Source: Euryodendron excelsum (Eukaryota; Streptophyta; Magnoliopsida; Ericales; Pentaphylacaceae). From it: a stretch of DNA of 64,000 nt. The notes beneath the pieces were generated by a model, which was given only the letters and a program-made list of their open reading frames with translations, was not told the DNA's origin and searched no databases. Both the position numbers and the translations under genes were made by a program. Position 1 is the stretch's first letter; each line of letters opens with the position of its first letter. The stretch is from NCBI GenBank assembly GCA_033060915.1, contig CM065381.1, positions 32,934,836 through 32,998,835 on the forward strand, given 5' to 3'. This document shows, piece by piece, positions 23,019 to 33,172 of this stretch.

Positions 23019-23596
23019 GACCGAGAGAAGACGAAGCGGGAGGCAGAGCAGACAAAGCAGGAAGCCATTCTGCATAAGGAAGTCAAAACAAAAACTGCCC
23101 GGGTAATCAATGTCCTCCATGGATCGGCAAAATCAGCAATAGTAGACCTACACAGATACTGGGCGGAGATCCAAAAAGCAGCACACCTTAGTTGGAAACC
23201 CTAAGCAAAAAGGCAAAGGTCGGCAGCAGTGATGAGACCATAACCTTCACTAATAATGACCTAGCAGAGGTGCAACTGCCACACAATGATGCGTTGGTGG
23301 TGACACTATGATTGGGGGATTGTGACGTGAAAAGGCTACTGATTGTTCAGGGAAGCTCCTTTGAAGTTATGTACTATGGCCTCTTCAAAAAGTTGGAACT
23401 AAAGGATTCCAATCTCCAACCATCTTTAACCCCCTAATCGGATTCAGCTCAGACCCAGTTTGGCCACTGGGAAAGGTAACTATCCCAGTTACTGCAAGAG
23501 AGATCACTATTCATATAGAGTTCCTGGTGGTTAATGTGTCTTCCCCCTACAACGCAATCATGGGTCAGACATGGTTGCACCTCATGAAGTCCTACA
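23019..23596 (+). pseudogene. pol: Gypsy protease region, decayed
   Basis: This resumes the gypsy reading frame after giant LTR copy 1. Recognisable pieces are ARVINVLHGSAKSAIV, EVQLPHNDALVVTL, CDVKRLLIVQGSSFEVMY and SSPYNAIMGQTWLH. In the family the QGS/DxGS segment carries the aspartic protease active site; here Val replaces the expected Asp before QGSS. Stops and frame changes occur throughout. The frame is cut at 23596 after LMKSY by the copia element and resumes at 34936. The protease would mature Gag and Pol in the particle. Confidence 0.75.
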
Positions 23597-24224
23597 TGTT
23601 GGCCCAAGCAGGCAACCCAAGAGGGGGGGTGAATTGGGTTTTATAGAATTTTTAACAAGAAATTCAACTAAAAAATCGTTTATGGATTTTAGAAACAAAT
23701 AATCAAAGTATATGTATCAAGCAAATGAAGTGTACATTAAAACAAGTATTTGCAAGCAGGCATAATGAGCAAGTAAGCAAAACAGAGGCAGAAGAAATAT
23801 GCACCAGATTTATAGAGGTTCGGCCAACCTTGCCTACGTCCTCTCTTCTTCGATCCTTTCGAAGGAATTCCACTATGCAATACACCTTACACAGCCGCTG
23901 GTTGTGCCACGAGTGCCCAGCTCACTCTTTACAAAAGCTTCTTCCCAAGCTTTCAAAACCCAAGAGATTTTGTCCAAGCTTCTCTTAAACTTACAAGTGT
24001 TTTTCCCAAGAACACTTAAACTTACAAGGTTACAAACCCTCCCAAACAAGAATGAATCAAGATTATACAAAGAGTGACTCTCCTAGTGAGTATACAAATG
24101 AATACAACTCAATGGATAACTTTAAACACTCAGCAAGAATATGTAACAGTTAGGTGCATGTGATTTTCAGCTTTGAAGCACTTGATATGAATGGTATGAT
24201 TGCTCTTCTTTTTTCTTTGAAGCT

Positions 24225-24246
24225 GTATATATCTCATATATATAGG
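24225..24246 (-). promoter_or_regulatory. TATA region of the copia 3' LTR
   Basis: On the minus strand the segment reads CCTATATATATGAGATATA. Identical sequence occurs in the 5' LTR at 33801-33821, where it would start the genomic transcript. It lies about 96 bp downstream of the palindrome array. Confidence 0.6.
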
Positions 24247-24341
24247 TATGGATCGATTCTAGCCGTTGGAGAAGTATGGGAGAAGATTTGGTTGTGTTTG
24301 TGCCCATACCGTCTGTCAGAAAACTAGCCGTTAGAGTCTAG

Positions 24342-24584
24342 GAGTCGACTCTTTTCTCAATGAGTCGACTCTTTTTGCATTTCAGCAGATTTTTCAAGTT
24401 TCTGTCCAAATGAGTCGACTCTTTTGTCCCAGGAGTCGACTCTTTTCAGCAGTCTGCAGAATTGTTTGTTCTCTGTTGCAATGAGTCGACTCTTTTTGGC
24501 CAGGAGTCGACTCTTTTAAGCTTCCAGCAGAATTCCAAGGCTCTGTTCGAATGAGTCGGCTCTTTTAACTTGAGGAGTCGACCC
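24342..24584 (-). repeat. Paired GTCGAC-palindrome array in U3
   Basis: Six perfect GAGTCGACTC palindromes start at 24342, 24362, 24412, 24433, 24483 and 24504. Two near copies are at 24553 (GAGTCGGCTC) and 24575 (GAGTCGACCC). They form pairs 20-22 bp apart, and the pairs repeat every 70-71 bp. Almost every copy is followed by CTTTT on the plus strand. An identical array is in the 5' LTR. Confidence 0.88.
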
Positions 24585-25353
24585 TTTTTCCAAAAACCCA
24601 TATTTTTGCAACTTTTCTTCATTCTTTTTCAAAGCTTCCAATCTCTTCAAGGATCATCTAAAAAGGCTTTTTAAAGCTTCCAAACACTTCTTCAAGATTA
24701 GATGACTCCAAGAACATCTTCAATCCATTCAAGGTGAGTTTTCTTCATTTTCATCACTTGTAGAGCTCTTCGATTATCATAGCTTCATCTATTGATTCAA
24801 GTCTTCTTCAATATCTTCAAGAGAGCTTCCATGACTTAGAATCTTCATTTCTTCAAACAACATGGCTTCTCCATGGACTTCAACAACTCAAGAAAGCTTT
24901 CCAAATCTTGTGATTCCTTCCATGTCTTCAAGACATCTTTACATCTTCTAAGAAAACTTCCATATTTTGAGTTGGTATCTTTTTCTTCCATTCTTGCAAG
25001 ATATCTTCAAGTACTCAAAGTCTTCAATCTTTTAAATCAAGACTTTGATCATTTTCATTCTTCTTCTTTGATATCCATCATCTTCATTCCCTTATAAAAT
25101 CACCATTGTTGAATATGCTATTCTTTCATGCTTATCAATCTTCAATCTAGGATTTTCATTAACTTGAGATTTCTTCTTCTTATAATATCACCTTTGTAGA
25201 ATACATTACTTCATCATGCTTTTCATCATAAATCCTTTATTATGATAAGCTTCAAGTCAAGATCTAATTGATAATTCATCTGCACACTAAGTAGAATTAT
25301 TAGATCATTTAACCATGTTTTGTTATCATCAAAATCAAGGCATTGACTCAACA

Positions 25354-25990
25354 ATCTCCCCCTTTTTGATGATGACAAAACATTAAAAATATATGCAATT
25401 AATTTCAACATGAAACATGAGGATTAATATGTATGAGAAGTATGAGACTTCAAATGTCCAGTACTTCAAATTTTCAGTTTTCTTCCCTGTTTCAATATAT
25501 TTTTCATAAGTATTTCTCCCCCTTTTTGTTAATCAATCAAAAAGGTATGCAAATTTGGAATGAAAAATGGGGAATCATAGTCCAAATAAGGAAGTTTCTC
25601 CCCCTTAATGAAGGAGTTTTCTTTGAAATGACTTAAAACAATTTTAAGAGTAGTATGCTCAAAATTCTAAGAGGCTCAATAACTTGCAATAGCAGAAAAA
25701 TTTAGAGAAAGTGAGATTTTTATACCAATCATTTGCTCCCCCTTGCTTTTGTACTTGGTGCTTGAGAGTTTTATTGCTTAAGATCCACTGAAGCAGGTTC
25801 ATGTGCATTTATGGCATTGGATGCTTCTTACTGCTTCAACTGCATTAAACCAATGCTCCCCCTTTCCTTTGCAGTTGATGTCTTATGATATAATTCATGG
25901 TAGTGCATTGAGGAGTGTTTTCTCTCCTTTTGATCTTTTTGAGAAAAATTGCTCCCCCTTTTTGTCAAATCCTCAAAAAGAGGAGTAATA
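25354..25990 (-). promoter_or_regulatory. Polypurine tract and five further tract-like copies
   Basis: The tract touching the LTR (25354-25368) reads AAAAAGGGGGAGAT on the minus strand and should prime plus-strand DNA synthesis. Further CTCCCCC-containing copies on the plus strand lie near 25517, 25600, 25737, 25855 and 25952. Two of them (25521-25545 and 25958-25980) also form CTTTTTG/CAAAAAG inverted repeats. Confidence 0.65.
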
Positions 25991-26353
25991 GATGGAGAAA
26001 AACAGACAGGTACAATAGCAAAAAGAAATAGACTACAATGATGTTTATGTGAAGATCATTTACACAGATAGTTAAAGCAATCATTTATTCAGCAAAATCA
26101 ACAATGTTAAAGCAATTATTCATTCAGCATTGTTAAAGCAATCATTCATTCAACATTGTTAAAGTAAACATTCATTCAACCGAACACAAATGAGATAGCA
26201 ATATTAAGATAAAGAGATTCAAAACACACCATTCATTCATAAAGAAATATTGAAAGATTTTAACACAAAGGACCATCCACAAACATATTACATGATGCTT
26301 TAGAAAATGTCTTGTTCAAAAATAGAAAATAGAGAGTTCAAAGGCAGAGGTCT

Positions 26354-27967
26354 TCATTTTCTTTTAGGAGAAGGGGTTTGAGAGAGATCAACTGGATTAT
26401 CAGCAGTGTTTGTAAATTTGCTGCTTGAATTTCTTTGTCTCAGGCCATATTTGTGAGGAGCTACAGAAGACTTTGGAGGAGTTTGGTCAAGAGGATCAGA
26501 GGGGTCTGCAGGTGATGGCTGAGAAGAGGTATGCTCCCTTCCACTGGATCCTTCCAACTCATCAGTACTTGAGTCTTCTGCTACAAATTCTACTGCTGAA
26601 GGGAAGAGTGGCTGGTATTGGTCTCCCACCAGCTTCTTCATATATTTGCCAATATGCTCAGTGGAAAGAGCAATGTCATTGGCAACTTTCTCTCTGATTT
26701 TGGTTCCTTCAGACACAAAGGCCTTGCTCAATTCTCTTACCTTCTTTTCAACAAAGAATAATCTAGTTGCCCCATTATCAATTTTCTTATCCAATTTGGT
26801 GAACATCTCTTCTTGATGCCTTTTCAAGTCTCTTACCATGCTCATCAAAATACTCATATCTACTGATTGGCCACCTGGAACAATGCTCATTGGAAAAAGT
26901 TCCCTTGGAGTAGGAGAAGAGGCAGGTCTAGAGGGTTCACCACTTTCTGGTATGGCACTGGAAGGTTCACCTCTTTCAGTGGATTCAATTCCAGGAGTCC
27001 CACTGTCAATATGTTTCTCTTTTCTAGGGGTCCAGGTCTTGCTCTGTGGGTTGAAGTGATAGCCCATCCTTGACAAAGTTTTCTGATTATACTCATCTGA
27101 ATTAGAATCAGGAGTTCTGTGCTTTTCACCCCTTAAATCTATCTTGAAGTGTTTAAAAATTTTGGTCAAGAGGATCCCATAAGGTAGGCTAACTTTGGTT
27201 CTTGAGGCTTTGACAATGTGCTCTAAAATAAACTCAGGCAAATCAATTTTAGTGTCTGTCAAATAAGCCCAGAGGAAAAACAATTCCCTTTCAGTGATAT
27301 AGTCAAACTTCCCACCTTTAGGAATGAGAATGTGACAAATAAAGTGATGCACCAGTCTCAGTTCCAAAGGCAACTCATTGGCCATGGGTTGGAATGAATC
27401 ATCAGTAATTTCCTTTCCTAGTAAAGCAGATAAAGCAGTCTTTCTACTAACATCTTTCTTGTCCATTTGCCCACCACTACCAATTTTTAAAATTTGACAA
27501 ATCACTCCTTTAGTGAAGGTAATGGTTTCACCCTTCACATAACTAATCACATTTACTTCTCCAGTTTCCTTTTCTACATGGGCATAAAATTGTCCCACAA
27601 TTTCAGGATATACAACATCCTTTAACAAAGTAATGGATTTCCAACCAAGGGCTTCAAATTTTGGTTCAAATGCAAACTTCTCTTTAGCAAAGAAAGCATA
27701 ATCTATCCATCTTCCATTTAAAATGACTCTAGAAGAGAAAATTTTCTCATACTTATCTTGATTTGATTTCTTCTCAAAGTAAATGGTGTTGTCGAGAAAT
27801 ACATCTTCCTCCTCCTCAGTTTGCTTCCCTTTTCTCCTCTTTGAAAGCTTAGAAGAGTCCCCTTTAGTCTTCCTCTTCGTTCCTTTCTTGGATATGGGAG
27901 TCGGCTCTTTTAGGGCTTTCTTGCCTTTCTTCGATAGAGCAGATTTAGGAGCCATGGAAGGTTGCAA
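26354..27967 (-). CDS. Copia accessory ORF (plant transposon protein domain type)
   Basis: A 537-codon uninterrupted sense ORF between pol and the 3' LTR, the place where SIRE elements carry an env-like ORF. The N-terminal 60 residues are very basic (KRKTKGDSSKLSKRRKGK), suggesting nuclear entry. Residues about 75-290 resemble the 'putative plant transposon protein' domain found in many plant retroelements (RVILNGRWIDYAFF, HHFICHILIPKGGKFDYI). A coiled-coil-like segment follows (DLKRHQEEMFTKLDKKID, VEKKVRELSKAFVSEG), then a Ser/Pro-rich acidic tail ending DLSQTPSPKRK. No signal peptide or membrane span is visible, so it is not a glycoprotein. The start used in the family is probably the second Met (27955, MAPKSALSKKGKK), because the decayed relative at 60102 begins at that point. 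Its own array of palindromes and a TATA-like box lie upstream. Function unknown. Confidence 0.85.
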   Translation of the reverse strand: MQPSMAPKSALSKKGKKALKEPTPISKKGTKRKTKGDSSKLSKRRKGKQTEEEEDVFLDNTIYFEKKSNQDKYEKIFSSRVILNGRWIDYAFFAKEKFAFEPKFEALGWKSITLLKDVVYPEIVGQFYAHVEKETGEVNVISYVKGETITFTKGVICQILKIGSGGQMDKKDVSRKTALSALLGKEITDDSFQPMANELPLELRLVHHFICHILIPKGGKFDYITERELFFLWAYLTDTKIDLPEFILEHIVKASRTKVSLPYGILLTKIFKHFKIDLRGEKHRTPDSNSDEYNQKTLSRMGYHFNPQSKTWTPRKEKHIDSGTPGIESTERGEPSSAIPESGEPSRPASSPTPRELFPMSIVPGGQSVDMSILMSMVRDLKRHQEEMFTKLDKKIDNGATRLFFVEKKVRELSKAFVSEGTKIREKVANDIALSTEHIGKYMKKLVGDQYQPLFPSAVEFVAEDSSTDELEGSSGREHTSSQPSPADPSDPLDQTPPKSSVAPHKYGLRQRNSSSKFTNTADNPVDLSQTPSPKRK

Positions 27968-28157
27968 ATGACGGTTGAAGGAAGTTAGAAAGACTCTAGG
28001 ATGATCAAATATAGGTTGGGTAAGGATTGAGGGAGAGTTTTTCGGTGGTTGGAAGTGGAGATGGCGGTTGATCGTGAAAGAAGAGAGAAATTTGAAACGT
28101 TGGAATGATTTGAATAAAACAGGGGTGTTACAGTTTTAAAGCAGTTTTAACTTAAAT
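27968..28157 (-). promoter_or_regulatory. Putative promoter and leader of the accessory ORF
   Basis: Reading on the minus strand, the palindrome array ends at 28158. A TTTAAAA box follows at about 28140-28133, then a CT-rich leader of about 150 nt leads to the Met at 27955. In the related element the same place holds a canonical CTATAAATAACC (60279-60268). This is inferred from position only. Confidence 0.45.
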
Positions 28158-28331
28158 GAGTCGACTCATGGTTAAAAAGGGTCGACTCTTTTTGAGCGAA
28201 GAAAGCTTCCTGAGCTCTCTGTTCAAATGAGTCGACTCTTTTGCCAGGAGGAGTCGACTCTTTTCGACAGAGGACATCTGGGGCTGATTCCAGAGTACAG
28301 GAGTCGACTCTTTTGGAGCATGAGTCGACTC
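28158..28331 (-). repeat. Internal paired GTCGAC-palindrome array
   Basis: Palindromes start at 28158, 28179 (GGGTCGACTC), 28229, 28251, 28301 and 28322; the other five are perfect GAGTCGACTC. Pair spacing is 21-22 bp and the period is 71-72 bp, as in the LTRs, with the same CTTTT flank and the same orientation relative to the element. It lies between pol and the accessory ORF. Confidence 0.88.
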
Positions 28332-28448
28332 TTTTTCTCCAGAAATGCAAAGATGTGTTTTTAAAAGCCATGAAATGCATCAAACAAGTTTGTAATCAAT
28401 TTCAAGGATACTTATGCATTTATCAAGCATATATAGACATCTAAGCAT

Positions 28449-31400
28449 TCAAGATAAAGGGTTGCTCATCCCCAATTCTCTCCTAATCATACAAAACCTA
28501 TCTTCATTCAAGGGTTTTGTGAATATATCTGCAAGTTGATGTTCAGTACTCACAAAATCAAGCAAAATGTCACCTTTTTGCACATGATCACGTATAAAAT
28601 GATGTCTAATCTCAATGTGCTTTGTGCGAGAGTGTTGGATAGGGTTTTTAGTCAGATTGATGGCACTTGTGTTATCACATCTAACTGGAATATGTTCAAA
28701 TGTTAAACCAAAGTCCTCTAATTGATGTTTTATCCAAAGCACTTGTGCACAACAGCTTCCGGCTACAATATACTCAGCCTCGGCTGTAGAAAGTGCAACA
28801 GAGTTTTGTTTCTTACTAGACCATGAAACAAGCATATTTCCAAGAAATTGACAAGATCCACTAGTACTTTTTCTATCAACTTTGCTACCAGCATAATCAG
28901 CATCTGAATAGCCAATTAAGTTCAAAGATGTGTTTTTTAGGATACCACAATCCAAGATTAGGTGTGTGCTTAAGGTATCTAAATATTCGTTTAACAGCAA
29001 CAACATGTGATTCCTTTGGATTAGTTTGAAATCGAGCACACAAACATACACTAAACATAATATCAGGCCTACTAGCAGTCAAGTAGAGCAATGAGCCTAT
29101 CATACTTCTATATAGCTTGGTATCTACCGAAATACCTTTCTCATCACTGTCAAGTTTTGTTGAAGTATTCATAGGAGTGCCCAATGGTTTCGCATTTTCC
29201 AACCCAAACTTCTTGAGTAGATCTTTGATGTACTTAGCTTGGTTAATGAAAATTCCTTCCCTTGATTGTTTGATTTGAAGTCCAAGGAAGTAATTGAGCT
29301 CACCCATCATGCTCATCTCAAACTCACCCTGCATACACTTAGCAAATTCTTTGCAAAGCTTTTCATTAGTAGAGCCAAAATATAATGTCATCAACATAAA
29401 TTTGTACAAGCAACATGTCATGATTTTTAACCTTTATAAAAAGAGTTGTATCAACCTTTCCTCTCGTAAAATCATTTTCGGTTAAAAATTTGCTTAGCCT
29501 TTCATACCAGGCCCTTGGAGCTTGCTTTAAACCATATAATGCTTTAGTAAGTTTGAAAACATGTTCTGGAAATATAGGATTTTCAAAGCCAGGAGGTTGT
29601 TCAACATACACCTCTTCAGAAATAAAACCATTTAAGAATGCACTCTTCACATCCATTTGATAGAGTTTGAAATTCTTGAAACATGAAAATGCAAGCAACA
29701 TTCTAATAGCTTCTAATCTAGCTACAAGTGCATATGTCTCATCAAAATCAATACCTTCTTCTTGACTATAGCCTTGAGCTACAAGTCTAGCCTTGTTTCT
29801 AATAATGGTTCCAGATTCATCCATCTTATTTCTAAACACCCATTTGGTTCCAATTACAGGATGATCTTTAGGTCTAGGAACAAGATTCCAAACCTTATTC
29901 CTTTCAAATTGGTTTAATTCTTCTTGCATGGCCATAATCCATGACTCATCATTTTCAGCATCTTGAAAACATTTTGGTTCTATTTGTGAAAGAAAAGCAA
30001 GATGATTACACACATTTCTAAGAGATGATCTTGTTCTTACCCCTTGTGATGGATCACCTAGTATTTGCTCTGTTGGATGGTTGTGGACAAATTTCCACTC
30101 CTTTGGCAATCCTTCATTCTCATTTTGTTGGCTTGAGGAGTCATCTTGATTTCCTTTGTCATGTGGTGAAGCTTCATTTTGAGTTTGATCAATATTCATC
30201 TTATCCAAGTTCTTCTCCACATCATCTATATCATCATTCACAGCCTTTCTAGACAAAGAGTTTAGTTCATCAAAAGTAACATGAATTGATTCTTCAACAA
30301 CTAAGGTTTTCTTATTGTAAACTCTATAAGCCTTGCTATGTGAGGAATATCCTAGAAAGATAGCTTCATCAGATTTTGCATCAAATTTACCAAGGTTGTC
30401 CTTGTTATTATTTAACACAAAGCATTTACATCCAAAAGCTCTAAAATATGAAACACTTGGTTTCTTGTTTTTCCAAAGCTCGTATGGGGTTTTATTTAAA
30501 AATTTTCTTACCAAAACTCTGTTTAACACATAGCAAGCTGTGTTAACAGCTTCAGCCCAAAAATATTTTGGCAAATTGTTTTCACAAAGCATTGTTCTCC
30601 CCATTTCTTCCAAAGTCCTGTTTTTCCTTTCAACAACTCCATTTTGTTGAGGAGTTCTAGGTGCTGAAAAGTTATGTTCAAAACCATTTTCATCACAATA
30701 TGTTTCAAAAGGTTTGCAATCAAACTCACCACCATGGTCAGTCCTAATTGCTGTGATTGTAAATCCTTTTTCGTTTTGAACCCTTTTACAAAATTTGGTA
30801 AAGAAAGTAATTGTTTCATCTTTGTGAGCTAGAAAGAATGTCCATGTAAATTTTGAGTAATCATCAACAATGACAAGAGCATATTGTTTACCAGCTAAGC
30901 TTAGAGTTCTAGTTGGTCCAAACAAATCCATATGCAATAGTTGAAGTGGTCTAGAAGTAGAGAGCATGTTGGTAGATTTAAAAGATACTCTGGTTTGTTT
31001 TCCCATTTGACATGCATCACAAGTTTTGTCTTTTTCAAAATTGAGTTTGGGAAGACCATTTACTAACTCATTTTTAGAAATTTTTGAAATAATGCTCATA
31101 CTAATATGGCCAAGCCTTCTATGCCACAACCAACTATCCTCTTTGCTCACAGCAGCAAGGCATTTGATTTTACAAGAAGATAATTCATTTAAGTTGAAAG
31201 TGTAAATATTGCCTTGTCTATGACCAGTCAATATGATCTTGTTATCATTTATGTTTACTACATTACATTTAGATGATTCAAACACTACTTTGCAACCTTT
31301 GTCACACAATTGACTGATGCTTAACAGGTTGTGTTTAAGTCCTTTAACAAGTAGAACATTCTCAATAGAAGTTGAAGAATTTTTACCAATACTACCTATA

Positions 31401-31555
31401 CCGATGATCTTGCCTTTGCTATTATCTCTAAAAGTGACCAATCCTCCATCTTTTGGTGTGAGAGAAGTGAATTGAGTTTCATCTCCAGTCATATGTCTTG
31501 AACAGCCACTGTCCAAGTACCATTGATCCTTTTTGGAGTTGGCTTGAAGACACAC
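28449..31555 (-). pseudogene. pol: Copia pol with two one-base frameshifts
   Basis: Domains in order: protease (DSG near residue 15), GAG-pre-integrase zinc residues (HRRLGH, then CDAC near 179-182), integrase with Asp210, Asp273 and Glu309, reverse transcriptase ([13 protein letters not shown]) and RNase H (SDADYAG, HQLADIFTKPLNEDR). The polyprotein would copy and integrate the element. The frame breaks at YVDDIIF, where a run of four T replaces an expected three (near 29394), and again near 28935, where a run of six A replaces five (YPKK for YPKN). Removing one base at each site would restore one frame; otherwise the domains are intact. Pol is out of frame with gag: its frame opens right after a TAG, with a GTG at 31555. 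Confidence 0.9.
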
Positions 31556-31571
31556 CTACAAAACAAGCAAC

Positions 31572-33116
31572 TCAACCTTTGACCTTTGGTACCCAAATCA
31601 TCTTGGGTCCAGTGGAGTTAGTCTTCAATGTTCCTTTTGGAACCCAAGCTTTCTTGACACCATGAGATTGTTGTATAAGAAAACATTGATTTGCAAAGTG
31701 ACATCTCTTATGACAATAGAAGCATGTGATTGGTGCTTTTGAAAACTTTTTATGTTTAAAAATATTGTAACCTATTCCAGCCTTGTCAAGAGAGCAATTT
31801 CGTTTTCCAAGCATAACATCAAGTTTATCTCTTCCATTGACACATTTAGAAAGAGATTTTTCTAAATCAGTGACTTTTTCTTTTAAAACAGAGTTTTCAT
31901 TTTTCAAAATGTCATTTTCATTTTGTAACTCTTCACTTTCTTCTGTGAGAGTGAATACCATATTCTTGAGAAGATTGTTTTTGATGCTTAGCTTTTTAAA
32001 TTCAACTATCAAATCATCAAAAGCATCTTGCAATTCATTAAAAGAAAAATCAGAATTAGTTACCTCTGTTTCTTCTTCATGTGCCATAAGACATAGGTTG
32101 GCTACTTCATGAGTTTCAGATTCATCTAAGCTTGAATCCTCACTGTCACTCCATGTTGCAGCTAGAGCCTTCTTCCCTCTTTCTTTCTTTCCTTTCTTTT
32201 TCAGCTGAGGACACTCATTTCTCATGTGTCCTGGCTTTTTGCATTCGTAGCATATGATGGTAGAATCCTTGTTGTTGGATTCACCTTTTGCTTCAATCTT
32301 CTTTCCTCCCTTCCACCTTCTTCTCATGAATCTCTTGAATTTTCTTGTGATGAGAGCAAGATCTTCCTCATCTTCTTCTTCACTTCCAGATTCATTTTCT
32401 GATGTGGTGGTCTTGAATGCAACAGACTTCTTGTTCTTGTCCTCTTCTTCTTGAGCATTCTGTTTTCGGGTTAGCTCATAAGTCATAAGAGAGCCAAGAA
32501 GTTCTTCAAGAGGTAGAATGTTGAGGTCTTTAGCTTCTTGAATGGCTGTCACCTTTGCTTCCCATGTCTTTGGCAGTGATCTTAAGATTTTCCTCACCTG
32601 TTCACTGTTAGGATACACTTTTCCAAGAGACTTTAAGCCATTTACAATGTCAGTAAATCTGGTGAACATCTCAGTTATAGACTCATCAGATTTTATTCTA
32701 AATAATTCATAGTTATGCACAAGAATGTTAATTTTTGACTCCTTGACCTGATTTGTTCCTTCATGAGTTACTTCAAGTCTGTCCCAAATTTCTTTGGCAG
32801 ATTCACAGGTAGAAATTCTATTGAACTCATTTGGATCTAATGCACAATATAAGATATTCATAGCCTTAGCATTAGATTGCATAAGCTTCATGTCATTCTC
32901 ATCCCATTCATTTTCAGGTTTGGGGATAACTTCTCTTTCAATAACTTTGCTGGGAGTTTTAGGACCATTAACAATAATCATCCATAACTCATAATCAACA
33001 GATTGAATATAAATCCTCATTCTATTCTTCCAATAGTTGTAGTTTGTACCATTAAACATTGGAGGTCTATTAGTGGATTGACCCTCACCTAGAGAGCTTC
33101 CAATCATGGTTGCCAT
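31572..33116 (-). CDS. gag: Copia gag polyprotein
   Basis: 514 codons, uninterrupted, starting MATMIGSSLGEGQSTNRPP. The N-terminal half has the UBN2-type copia Gag pattern (FNGTNYNYWKNRMRIYIQS, AKEIWDRLEVTHEGT, LRSLPKTWEAKVTAI). Two zinc knuckles follow: a canonical CCHC (CYECKKPGHMRNEC) near residue 290 and a second (CFYCHKRCHFANQC) near residue 465. A Glu-rich coiled-coil-like segment lies between them. Gag would build the particle and bind the element RNA. It ends WVPKVKG then TGA, 17 bases before the pol frame opens; the same WVPK ending before pol is common in SIRE-like elements. The start lies about 57 bases after the primer-binding site, the normal position. Confidence 0.93.
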   Translation of the reverse strand: MATMIGSSLGEGQSTNRPPMFNGTNYNYWKNRMRIYIQSVDYELWMIIVNGPKTPSKVIEREVIPKPENEWDENDMKLMQSNAKAMNILYCALDPNEFNRISTCESAKEIWDRLEVTHEGTNQVKESKINILVHNYELFRIKSDESITEMFTRFTDIVNGLKSLGKVYPNSEQVRKILRSLPKTWEAKVTAIQEAKDLNILPLEELLGSLMTYELTRKQNAQEEEDKNKKSVAFKTTTSENESGSEEEDEEDLALITRKFKRFMRRRWKGGKKIEAKGESNNKDSTIICYECKKPGHMRNECPQLKKKGKKERGKKALAATWSDSEDSSLDESETHEVANLCLMAHEEETEVTNSDFSFNELQDAFDDLIVEFKKLSIKNNLLKNMVFTLTEESEELQNENDILKNENSVLKEKVTDLEKSLSKCVNGRDKLDVMLGKRNCSLDKAGIGYNIFKHKKFSKAPITCFYCHKRCHFANQCFLIQQSHGVKKAWVPKGTLKTNSTGPKMIWVPKVKG

Positions 33117-33159
33117 GGATCAACTCTAAGGATGTTAAGCCTTTAAACTAGAGTACTAG

Positions 33160-33172
33160 CTCTGATACCAAT
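33160..33172 (-). other. Copia primer-binding site
   Basis: The minus strand directly after the 5' LTR reads ATTGGTATCAGAGC. TGGTATCAGAGC is the standard complement of the 3' end of initiator methionine tRNA used by most plant copia elements. Confidence 0.9.

Larger units (their letters stand above)
23597..25353 (-). repeat. Copia 3' LTR (element orientation)
   Basis: 1757 bp, with TGTT...AACA ends. It is adjacent to the polypurine tract, so it is the 3' LTR of the minus-strand element. In element orientation it contains the palindrome array (24584-24342) and, about 96 bp downstream, a TATA-rich segment (24246-24225). Confidence 0.93.

Noticed and set aside
24342..24584. CRISPR-like array (regular repeats with spacers)
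   Set aside because: Repeats are 10-bp palindromes in paired spacing inside a plant LTR; the intervening sequences are themselves similar, and there is no cas context.
26354..27967. Envelope glycoprotein
   Set aside because: No signal peptide, membrane segment or cysteine pattern; basic and coiled-coil content argues against it.
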